The notes under the pieces are model-generated. The model saw only the letters and a list, made by a program, of their open reading frames with translations. It was not told the origin of the DNA and ran no database searches. This document shows positions 54,515 through 64,000 of a stretch of 64,000 nucleotides of DNA, in pieces. Location: positions 24,948,945-25,012,944 of the forward strand of contig OV884059.1 in assembly GCA_930367215.1 (NCBI GenBank). Direction: 5' to 3'. Both the position numbers and the translations under genes were made by a program. This DNA comes from Pollenia angustigena. Lineage: Eukaryota > Arthropoda > Insecta > Diptera > Polleniidae. Position 1 is the stretch's first letter; each line of letters begins with the position of its first letter.

Positions 54515-55311
54515 TGTCTTTCATTTCACTCTAGCTATATATATATATATATTTTTTTTTACAAATAAACATTAACTAATACGAATTTTCTTCACTTTTG
54601 AGCACTGAACTTTAATAATATTGAAATTGGAAGTTCTTTTATTTTTTTTTATACTTGCTTTTACAACCTTTTTTTACTGGCTTGCAATTACCTTTAAATT
54701 ATTAATTAATTCTTCTTATTTTAAACAACTAACATTGCCTTTACAGGTCTTTAGCTATTTTTTTTACTTTAAAAGTTCTAGTTTTCAAACCACCTAGTCC
54801 ACGTACAATGTATAGTTAAATTTAAAGAAAATGCGAATCAGAATTTGTTCACAATAGAAGTTCGATGAGATTAACAATACAGGTTAAATTTGATGAAATT
54901 CGATTTTTTCTTTATTGTCAACTTGTGACGCAACCTTATGTTTTAATTCCTTAAATTTAAGAGATAATATTCAATTCAAGTTAACAATTATAAATAAAAT
55001 TAAGTTATTTTCTTACTTTTTGGTTTCAAACCACCAACTCTTCAATTTGAGAATATGAGGCACGTTGTGCGAAACTACTTGTGGTTCAAAAGGCAATTAT
55101 TTGTAAATAAAAAAGATCTACGCAAATTCTTCCTTTGCCAATTAAATTCCTAATAAATTCCAAATAAAATTAGAATTTCCCTTAGAATAACAAACACTAT
55201 TTGCCAATACTTACAATTAATAAGATTCCCAGAAAATTTCTAGAAAACTCGAAAAGAAAACTCGATTTACTGCTGTTACTAGTGTCAGAGAAGTTAATGA
55301 AATGAAAGACA
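54515..55311. repeat. possible solo LTR (TG...CA with 14-bp inverted ends)
   Basis: Starts TGTCTTTCATTTCA and ends TGAAATGAAAGACA. Flanks TTTAG and TTTTA agree in 4 of 5. Size (797 bp) would suit an LTR, but there is no partner LTR or coding region. It could equally be a small DNA element. Confidence 0.32.
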
Positions 55312-55732
55312 TTTTACCATGCGATTAAGATTTTTATACCCAGTAGTTCCTGGAATTGTTACGCTACTTCAGCATGCCATTTTACTTTCAGTACACTATA
55401 AAAATCTTTACAAGTTCTCTCCCTGTACATCCATCACTGATACCTACTTAAATGTTACACCGCATAAAACACTGCCTTATCGTTGTAATACACTGCACTA
55501 CAAAAATAGATAATCACTCTTGGCTTTGGTTTTTTTTTCTGTCAACGTAAGTAACACAACTAATCAGCATTTTATCAAATATATTAATATTCAACTTTCA
55601 ACAATTTTCACCATTTCAGTTTTCAGTTGATTTCATGAAATGTTTTCCTAGCCGATAAAGGTATGAAACGCTTCACCCGATGCAAACCGAGAAACCTAAC
55701 AAAACTTCAGGAATAAAATTTTTCAATTCTGT
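55312..55732. other. spacer, nothing recognised
   Basis: No repeat or coding similarity noticed. Confidence 0.4.
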
Positions 55733-55810
55733 CATATACATATACATACACATATAAATACACATATACCTATACATATACATATACATATGCATATACA
55801 TATACATATG

Positions 55811-55851
<41 letters not shown>

Positions 55852-55852
55852 G

Positions 55853-55917
<65 letters not shown>

Positions 55918-55934
55918 GCATATACATATACATA

Positions 55935-55968
<34 letters not shown>
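55733..55968. repeat. (CATATA)n / (TA)n microsatellite
   Basis: About 190 bp of CATATA hexanucleotides with occasional CATATG, followed by about 45 bp of TA repeats, at the edge of a mini-me-like repeat. Confidence 0.95.
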
Positions 55969-55972
<4 letters not shown>

Positions 55973-57775
55973 CCAAGCAGATATAGATATTGTAGTCAAA
56001 TTTGTTCCATCTTAGTGTTATATGGCCAGAAAAAATGTCCGATCCACAATTTACCTTAAATCCCATTTTAAGCAGCCTTCTGAATTTCACTGCTGTATTG
56101 AAATTTATTCAAATTTTTGTTACTTTCTAATTGTTAGTCAATAATTTAATTGTAGTGCTGACGTCCGCTTTTATGAAGATAAATTAATAATATATAGTAG
56201 GGTATTCATTTGGTTAACCGTCAACCAGTTAACCGATTAATTACTACCCGATTAACTGATCGGTTAATTTCAAATTGGCTTTTTTCGATTAACGATTAAA
56301 CCGGTTAATTTCAGTCTATTAATCGATTAACCGAAGTAACAAAATTTTCAATATTTTTTAGTATTATAACATATTTTTTTGTGTTTTTAATTATTTGTTT
56401 CGTCTCATATATAAAATGTATTTGTTTAGAAAATATTTTTTAATGCAAACAAAGAAGGTGTTCAGTTATCTTAATTTTAACCTATTTTCCGCCGACCGAT
56501 GACTAAAATTACAATATTTTTCAATGTTTTTTTATCTTCATCATCGATCAACATGAATGTGGCGAAAAATGGGTTAAATAACTATTTGATTGCCAACACC
56601 TTTTTTTGTTTTACGTACTTTTTTGGGATGTGTTTAGTTATTTGTTTCTTCTCATATCAGTCTTTTAACAGAATAAACCGAAACAATTAGAAGTGTTAAA
56701 AATTTAAAACAACTTTAATGGCATAATGGATTATTTTATATGTTTAGAGAAATCCTGGAAAAAGACTGAGAAATTAGACATTCATCTACGATAAGTGAAA
56801 TATTGTTTTCCAAGTCAAATTATGTTTAACGAAAGAAAAGAGTCGCTTAAATCCTAAATATTTAAAATAAATAACTTTTTTTTAAAGATTATTTTATAAG
56901 ATCTCCTACAACTATTGAAATAACTAATAAAATTATCTCAGTTTATTTTTGTATAAATATGTAAATATTTGGGGGATTCACAAGGTAGTCATAAAAAATT
57001 ACAGGAAATATATATCGTCGGATTAATATGCAAACCTTCTAAATTCACTTTTTATGTAAATTGAGATTTTGATGCCGTGTGGTAGAGAAAGATACGCCTC
57101 GTCGACCAGCATGTAGTTTTTCTTCTATTTAAGTCTTGAAGTGTGTAAAACTGACTGTAATTTTAATTTTCTATCAAGCTTCCAATAGGACAAATAAAAA
57201 GTTTTTTTTCTCTCCTGTAAAATGTGCTGAAAGTGAGTTAGCAGGTTTGCATATTAACGATATGACTGCTGTAAGCTACTGCTTATATTTTGAATTAAAA
57301 TATACAGTTGTGACAAATCAATGAACACAGGATTACAATTTTCCTTTTGTTTGAAATATTTACCTTAAAAAATTTTAAATTTTATTTAGGATATTATGAC
57401 GATATGACTTGATACCACACCTTGTGCATTAGTTGGAAAATGCATATAACATATTTATGAATTGTTTTTTTTTTTGCTTGCTCGTTTTAGTTCGAGAATT
57501 GTTATGTTTTTTTTTTACTTATAAACTCCAAATAATAAGCAATTAATGCATTTTTATATATTGAAATTACTTAATTTATAAAAAAAAACTTTATTTATCG
57601 GTTAACTGATCAAAAACTAAATTAACCGATTATTAACCGGTTAAACCAAAACCTCGGTTAATTAATCGAGCGATTAACCGATTAAAGCAAAAGGTCGATT
57701 AAATGAATACCCTAATATATAGATATCATAAAGAGCCCATTCCTTATTCGGCACAGCCTCTAACTTGTTGTTTTT
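55969..57775. repeat. mini-me/DINE-1-like repeat fragment, copy 3, split by a hAT
   Basis: Parallel to the 3' part of copy 1: 'TATGGCCAGAAAAA', 'ATTTACCTTAAATCCCA', 'CACTGCTGTATTGAA' and 'AGTCAATAATTTAAT' before the insertion, then 'TTATTCGGCACAGCC' at 57742 after it. The hAT at 56198-57714 separates the parts. Confidence 0.58.
56198..57714. mobile_element. hAT-type element with perfect 8-bp duplication
   Basis: Termini TAGGGTATTCATTT and complement; duplication ATATATAG at 56190-56197 and 57715-57722. Subterminal regions repeat GGTTAACCGATTAA-type motifs. The interior has a 62-codon frame (57136-57324) of unknown nature and no recognised transposase. The right part recurs in the duplicated block at 61450-62577. 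Confidence 0.83.
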
Positions 57776-59129
57776 ATATATCTGAATTAAATTTAAAAAC
57801 ATTTTGTTGTTTACAAATTTAGCACAGGTGTTTCTATTTAACCTATTTTCGCCACACCAGGGTTACTGATAATTTAATAACGAAAGTAGATTCTAAGTAA
57901 CTGGCAGAAAAAAACATTGCAACAACAAAAATAAAAGAATAAGACGGCTGGTGATTATAAACACGAGTCGGCAAAAAATGTGTTAAATCAACAACAGTAG
58001 AGCAAACATTAAAACACGCGCAAATTATGGCAGGTACATACGGTGGCAGAATATTCCATATACCCCCCCCCCCCCCCATGATCGTAATTCTGGGTAACGT
58101 GGGTGGTAGAGCTGCAAAACAATCGAAAATTTAATTGAAAAATGAAAAACAAAACTGGACTTTGAGAAGAATTTTTAACACAATGCACGAAAAAACAGAA
58201 GTAAGGAAGAACATGTAAATCAATTCAAATAGATAATCATTCAAAGCAAATTTCGATCTACCAAAGGTTAAATACAATTTGGTTTAAAAATTGATGTTTG
58301 ACTATTGACTGCCAGCAGTCGTCAATGGCTGTGAGTGTGGTTACAATTGAAACATGTAAGGGTAACCTGTCCTGGGCAAAATTCCTTTCTTCATAAACAT
58401 AATTTAATGAAAATTAAATAATTAAAACTTACAAAATTTCGATTAAAACCCATAAACAGTTCAACATTGAATTTTTGGTGAGATGTCGATAGGTGTCTTT
58501 TAATATCGATAGCAGTGTTGAAAAATTCAGTACTTTGGTACTTTTTTCAGTACTTTTTCATATTAAAAATACCGCAGTACCCCCGCGTTGTTTTTAGTAC
58601 TTTTTATCTTTTGAGCTTTTTAACTCTTAACTTTTTAACTGTGATGGGATCATGTAATGTTAAGGAAATCGTTTTATTCGACAACATTAAGAACTAATTT
58701 TTGTTTTGAACATAAAACCTTAAAAGTGATAATCAGCATCACTCCAGAAAATATTGTTTCCGGGAAACCCAATAGCATAATACTGATGTTATTAATGTTA
58801 TTTACTAACGATAAAGAAAACATTAATAATATTAATTCTCCATTCCGTGTTCAAGGGGATCTTTCAGAACTGAATATTTAAAATTCTTTGAAAAATATAG
58901 CCAATATTAAGAACGAAACTAATCTTTGCTGACATTTCACATATTTCTTTTGGTATTTTATCAATACCACATTTCTGAGCATCAATTGAATTACAATAAT
59001 ATTGTAAATGGATGGGGCGCTTGACGCTTATGTATAACTGAAATATTATTTACATGTGTACCTCAAATATAAATATTGTGTGCTATTAAATACTAAGATA
59101 AATGAATTCCAATAAAATATTTTTTGTTC
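56595..59129. repeat. duplicated block, copy A
   Basis: 2535 bp that recur at 61450-64000. By eye about a dozen substitutions plus a few indels (an 11-12-bp deletion, T- and C-run changes, a GGTATTTTATTG insertion in copy B). It contains the right part of the hAT, the end of the mini-me-like repeat, and 57776-59129, which has no recognised gene; short frames at 58515-58881 are repeated in both copies but lack any recognisable motif. Confidence 0.95.
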
Positions 59130-59559
59130 CTTTTATTTTCATAAATTATTGTTTTTTTTTCAACAAAAAGTACCACACTGATTCATACGAGTAGTGAATA
59201 CGAAGCAGCACTCAACCCGTAATTCGAAATATAAACGCTTTAGCTTATATAAAAAAACCAAAATTCCGCAATAAAATTTACTTTAAGAAAGTTAAAACTT
59301 TTTTCTTTATGTTGGCTTTGGTTTTCGAGATATACCGTTATTTCGAAAATTAAGGAGGTTGCACAACATATGTTCGCGTAACTCAAAAACGCTTTAGTTT
59401 ATTGAAAAGCTAAAAAAAACCGAAATTCCGCAATAAAATTTACTTTAAAAAAGGTAAAACGTTTTTCTTATATGCGCAGTCGTTTTAGAAACATAATTTT
59501 TTTTCTGGAAAAAAAAATAATTTTTTTTATTAAAATTTCGAAATTTTTGTTTTTAATAG
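59130..59559. other. spacer with a 154-bp direct repeat
   Basis: The sequence around CGCTTTAG and AATTCCGCAATAAAATTTAC occurs at 59236 and again at 59390. No gene. Confidence 0.6.
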
Positions 59560-61449
59560 ATAGAGACCCTTATCAGAGAAAAAAGGAAGTTAAGAAGACA
59601 ATGGCAAAACAATCGTTCCCCAACCACTAAGGCCCAACTACAATTATGCCTGACCACTCTTCGCAACAAATTGAGACAGAATCACGAGTCTGCAATAGAA
59701 GGCTATCTAAACAGCCTAGACGCCACAAAAAACTCCAATTATAGCTTATGGAAGGCTGTACGGCATATGAAATGACCTATAACCCAAGAATCTCCATTAA
59801 GACTGGATAACCGCACTTGGGCCAAAAACACACATGAAAAATTGAACGCGTTCGCGGGCCACCTTGAGAAAGTTTTCACGCCACATGATGCACATACTTG
59901 TTCCTGTCGTCCAATCATTCCTGATAAGGTAAACCATCTAATAAAATTTAACATAACTCAAGTAAAATCTGCAATAGAAAAAGCGTATATTAGAAAATCT
60001 CCCGGACCTGACCGCATCACAGGGTCCATGATAAGAAACCTACCATCGTCTGCTTCCAGAATCTTGCTGCTCATTTTTAACGCTATATTAAGAGTCGGAG
60101 TCGGTCTATAATTGTGATGATTCCCAAGCCAGGAAAAGATGCTAGCCAGGTTGCGTCGTACAGACCGATAAGCTTATTGTCAATCCTATCGAAGCTTTTC
60201 GAAAAAATATTCGTTTTAAGTATAACTCCTCATCTAAATGAACACGACATCATCCCGGATCACCAGTTCGGTTTCAGAGCGAAACATGGTACAATAGAAC
60301 AAGTGCATAGAATTGTCACCCTTATTAGATCGGCGTTTGAGAAAAAGCAATACTGCTCAGCACTGTTTATAGACATTTCCCAAGCTTTTGACAAAGTTTG
60401 GCATGATGGGCTACTCATCAAAATAACACGAATGCTTCCTCAAAACACTCACAAGCTTCTGGAGAGCTATCTAACAGGCAGAACATTCATAGTAAGGTCG
60501 CAAGATAAATACTCCCCCCTCAAGAAAATTACTGCTGGTGTCCCCCAAGGCAGCATATTAGGACCGCTTCTATATATAATATACACAGCGGATATGCCAA
60601 CAAACCTGAGCACGCATACCTCTACATTTGCAGACGACACAGCATTTATTAGCGTTAACCCTGACCCAAAAGTCGCATCGCAAAATCTGCAGTCCCACAT
60701 CAATGAACTAGAGGCCTGGCTAGAAAAATGGGGAATAAAGGTTAACCCGGCTAAATGTGCTCACTTAACTTTCACGCTCAGAAGACAAACGTGCCCAGCT
60801 GTAAAAATAAATAACATCACTGTTCCGGTAGAAAACCATGTTAAGTACTTGGGAATTCATATAGATAAACGCTTGACCTGGTCGCGTCATATTGAAGCGA
60901 AAATAACGGCTATGAAACTTAAAGCAGCTCAACTACATTGGCTTCTCGGTCGAAACTCAAACTTGTCCTTAGACAACAAAATTCTCTTATACAAGTCCAT
61001 CATAAAACCAATATGGACATATGGCATCCAATTATGGGGTACTGCATGCGCATCTAACATCCAAAAGCTTCAAAGAAGACAGTCTAGAATATTACGACAA
61101 ATTGTCTGCGCCCCATGGTATATACGTAATGATATTATCCACAGAGATCTCAACGTCCCCACTATCCAGGAGGAAATTAAAAAATATTCAATAAGTTACA
61201 TCGATAAACTAATGGCCCACCCTAACTACCTCGCTCGGGGTCTGCTTCAGTTCGAAGGTCACCAGAGGCTAAAAAGAACCGATACTTTGAGCCTAACTAG
61301 AAGACATTTTTAGAATTTGAATACAGCAGTTAGTGGTTACACTGGTAACAACTAATAAACAACAAGTAGAATTAAGATTTGAATACATATTGTAAATTTC
61401 GATAAGAAAGATTCAATAATAAAAATAAATTTAAAAAAAAAAAAAAAAA
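59560..61449 (+). mobile_element. Jockey-type LINE, copy 4, 5' truncated with A-tail
   Basis: Similarity to other copies begins near 59560 and ends in an A-run at 61432-61450. Copy B of the duplicated block starts directly after the A-run. The RT is the best preserved of the four Jockey-type copies. Confidence 0.92.
59566..61313 (+). pseudogene. Jockey-type reverse transcriptase, nearly open
   Basis: The first part (59566-60111) is the linker and RT start: RKLRRQWQNNRSPTTKAQL, stop at 59773, HLEKVFTPHDAHTCSCRPII, YIRKSPGPDRITGSMIRNLP. A frameshift near 60108 leads into a 399-codon open frame (60114-61313): MMIPKPGKDASQVASYRPIS, SALFIDISQAFDKVWHDGLL, AGVPQGSILGPLLYIIYTAD, the catalytic FADD in STFADDTAFISV, KVNPAKCAHLTFTLRRQTCP, VKYLGIHIDKRLTWSRHIEA, and LDNKILLYKSIIKPIWTYGI before the C-terminus LSLTRRHF. 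No RNase H domain. The endonuclease is missing because of 5' truncation, so it cannot be active. Confidence 0.92.
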
Positions 61450-64000
61450 AACACCTTTTTTTGTTTTACGTACTTTTTTGGGATGTGTTTAGTTATTTGT
61501 TTCTTCTCACATCAGTCTTTTAACAGAATAAACCGAAACAATTAGAAGTGTTAAAAATTCAAAACAACTTTAATGGCATAATGGATTATTTTATATGTTT
61601 AGAGAAATCCTGGAAAAAGACTGAGAAATTAGACATTCATCTACGATAAGTGAAATATTATTTTCCAAGTCAAATTTTGTTAAACGAAAGAAAAGAGTCG
61701 CTTAAATCCTAAACATTTAAAATAAATAACTTTTTTTTATAAGATCTCCTACAACTATTGAAATAACTAATAAAATTATCTCAGTTTATTTTTGTATAAA
61801 TATGTAAATATTTGGGGGATTCACAAGGTAGTCATAAAAAATTACAGGAAATATATATCGTCGGATTAATATGCAAACCTTCTAAATTCACTTTTTATGT
61901 AAATTGAGATTTTGATGCCGTGTGGTAGAGAAAGATACGCCTCGTCGACCAGCATGTAGTTTTTCTTCTATTTAAGTCTTGAAGTGTGTAAAACTGACTG
62001 TAATTTTAATTTTCTATCAAGCTTCCAATAGGACAAATAAAAAGTTTTTTTTCTCTCCTGTAAAATGTGCTGAAAGTGAGTTAGCAGGTTTGCATATTAA
62101 CGATATGACTGCTGTAAGCTACTGCTTATATTTTGAATTAAAATATACAGTTGTGACAAATCAATGAACACAGCATTACAATTTTCCTTTTGTTTGAAAT
62201 ATTTACCTTAAAAAATTTTAAATTTTATTTAGGATATTATGACGATATGACTTGATACCACACCTTGTGCATTAGTTGGAAAATGCATATAACATATTTA
62301 TGAATTGTTTTTTTTTTTTGCTTGCTCGTTTTAGTTCGAGAATTGTTATGTTTGGTATTTTATTGTTTTTTTTTTTTTTACTTATAAACTCCAAATAATA
62401 AGCAATTAATGCATTTTTATATATTGAAATTACTTAATTTATAAAAAAAAACTTTATTTATCGGTTAACTGATCAAAAACTAAATTAACCGATTATTAAC
62501 CGGTTAAACCAAAACCTCGGTTAATTAATTGAGCGATTAACCGATTAAAGCAAAAGGTCGATTAAATGAATCCCTAATATATAGATATCATAAAGAGCCC
62601 ATTCCTTATTCGGCACAGCCTCAAACTTGTTGTTTTTATATATCTGAATTAAATTTAAAAACATTTTGTTGTTTACAAATTTAGCACAGGTGTTTCTATT
62701 TAACCTATTTTCGCCACACCAGGGTTACTGATAATTTAATAACGAAAGTAGATTCTAAGTAACTGGCAGAAAAAAAACATTGCAACAACAAAAATAAAAG
62801 AATAAGACGGCTGGTGATTATAAACACGAGTCGGCAAAAAATGTGTTAAATCAACAACAGTAGAGCAAACATTAAAACACGCGCAAATTATGGCAGGTAC
62901 ATACGGTGGCAGAATATTCCATATACCCGCCCCCCCCCCCCCCCCCCCATGATCGTAATTCTGGGTAACGTGGGTGGTAGAGCTGCAAAACAATCGAAAA
63001 TTTAATTGAAAAATGAAAAACAAAACTGGACTTTGAGAAGAATTTTTAACACAATGCACGAAAAAACAGAAGTAAGGAAGAACATGTAAATCAATTCAAA
63101 TAGATAATCATTCAAAGCAAATTTCGATCTACCAAAGGTTAAATACAATTTGGTTTAAAAATTGATGTTTGACTATTGACTGCCAGCAGTCGTCAATGGC
63201 TGTGAGTGTGGTTACAATTGAAACATGTAAGGGTAACCTGTCCTGGGCAAAATTCCTTTCTTCATAAACATAATTTAATGAAAATTAAATAATTAAAACT
63301 TACAAAATTTCGATTAAAACCCATAAACAGTTCAACATTGAATTTTTGGTGAGATGTCGATAGGTGTCTTTTAATATCGATAGCAGTGTTGAAAAATTCA
63401 GTACTTTGGTACTTTTTTCAGTACTTTTTCATATTAAAAATACCGCAGTACCCCCGCGTTGTTTTTAGTACTTTTTATCTTTTGAGCTTTTTAACTCTTA
63501 ACTTTTTAACTGTGATGGGATCATGTAATGTTAAGGAAATCGTTTTATTCGACAACATTAAGAACTAATTTTTGTTTTGAACATAAAACCTTAAAAGTGA
63601 TAATCAGCTTCACTCCAGAAAATATTGTTTCCGGGAAACCCAATAGCATAATACTGATGTTATTAATGTTATTTACTAACGATAAAGAAAACATTAATAA
63701 TATTAATTCTCCATTCCGTGTTCAAGGGGATCTTTCAGAACTGAATATTTAAAATTCTTTGAAAAATATAGCCAATATTAAGAACGAAACTAATCTTTGC
63801 TGACATTTCACATATTTCTTTTGGTATTTTATCAATACCACATTTCTGAGCATCAATTGAATTACAATAATATTGTAAATGGATGGGGCGCTTGACGCTT
63901 ATGTATAACTGAAATATTATTTACATGTGTACCTCAAATATAAATATTGTGTGCTATTAAATACTAAGATAAATGAATTCCAATAAAATATTTTTTGTTC
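61450..64000. repeat. duplicated block, copy B (runs off the window)
   Basis: Starts at AACACC immediately after the LINE A-run and matches 56595-59129 to the last base of the window. Contains only the right part of the hAT (its terminus has lost one base: AATCCCTAA instead of AATACCCTAA near 62573). No recognised gene. Confidence 0.95.

Noticed and set aside
55673..56090. Two open frames of about 106-108 codons with IYIY and MYMY or YVYV repeats
   Set aside because: They are translations of the (CATATA)n and (TA)n microsatellite, not genes.
57136..57324. 62-codon frame repeated exactly at 61979-62167
   Set aside because: Its identity reflects the recent duplication of the whole block, not selection. 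No recognisable domain.
58515..58881. Frames of 60 and 74 codons present in both duplicated blocks
   Set aside because: Same reason; composition is that of the surrounding AT-rich DNA.

Overview
The window looks like heterochromatin-like or intergenic DNA from an insect, most likely a brachyceran fly. It is very AT-rich and packed with nested transposable elements. The repeat cores have the layout of the dipteran mini-me/DINE-1 group (a (TA)n tract, a GTCY tract and a 'TAGCCATGTCCGTC' core). I found no host gene I can defend and no rRNA, tRNA or CRISPR. Nearly all recognisable coding sequence belongs to transposons, and all but one of those genes are broken.

Layout. 1-4640: a Harbinger (HARBI1-like) relic, a mini-me/DINE-like repeat, a LINE reverse transcriptase scrap and small inverted-repeat elements. 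4647-8830: an inverted-repeat element that contains a minus-strand Jockey-type LINE. That LINE contains a pogo-like element, which in turn contains a TA-target MITE. 8844-20289: a hAT element (DUF4371/ZMYM-like transposase) split by a second hAT-type element (10251-18631, exact 8-bp target duplication). The second one carries a piggyBac element, a MITE and an apparently intact Transib element. 20359-28385: a 151-bp tandem repeat array interrupted by a LINE and by a Helitron. 28903-32619: several non-autonomous inverted-repeat elements. 32640-36775: a piggyBac-like gene split by a LINE and a MITE. 36960-37870: a hAT relic. 39785-54497: a ZBED/BED-finger hAT gene region cut up by two Jockey-type LINEs, the larger of which has four further insertions. 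54515-64000: a possible solo LTR, a hexanucleotide microsatellite, another mini-me-like repeat with a hAT insertion, and a 2.5-kb block present twice at about 99.5 percent identity with a LINE between the copies.

The best single object is the Transib element at 14685-18181. It has a 683-codon uninterrupted transposase with RAG1-like catalytic and zinc-binding motifs, CACAGTG-type termini and a perfect CGACG target duplication. Its termini also carry a nonamer-like A-tract 22-24 bp inside the heptamer. The second best is the duplicated block at 56595-59129 and 61450-64000. It may be a kilobase-scale target-site duplication made by a LINE, an ordinary tandem duplication, or an assembly haplotig artefact; the sequence just past the window decides between them.

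The elements do not form a working pathway. What ties them together is insertion order. Reading frames of interrupted LINEs and transposases act as empty sites, so target duplications and relative ages can be read off directly in several places.
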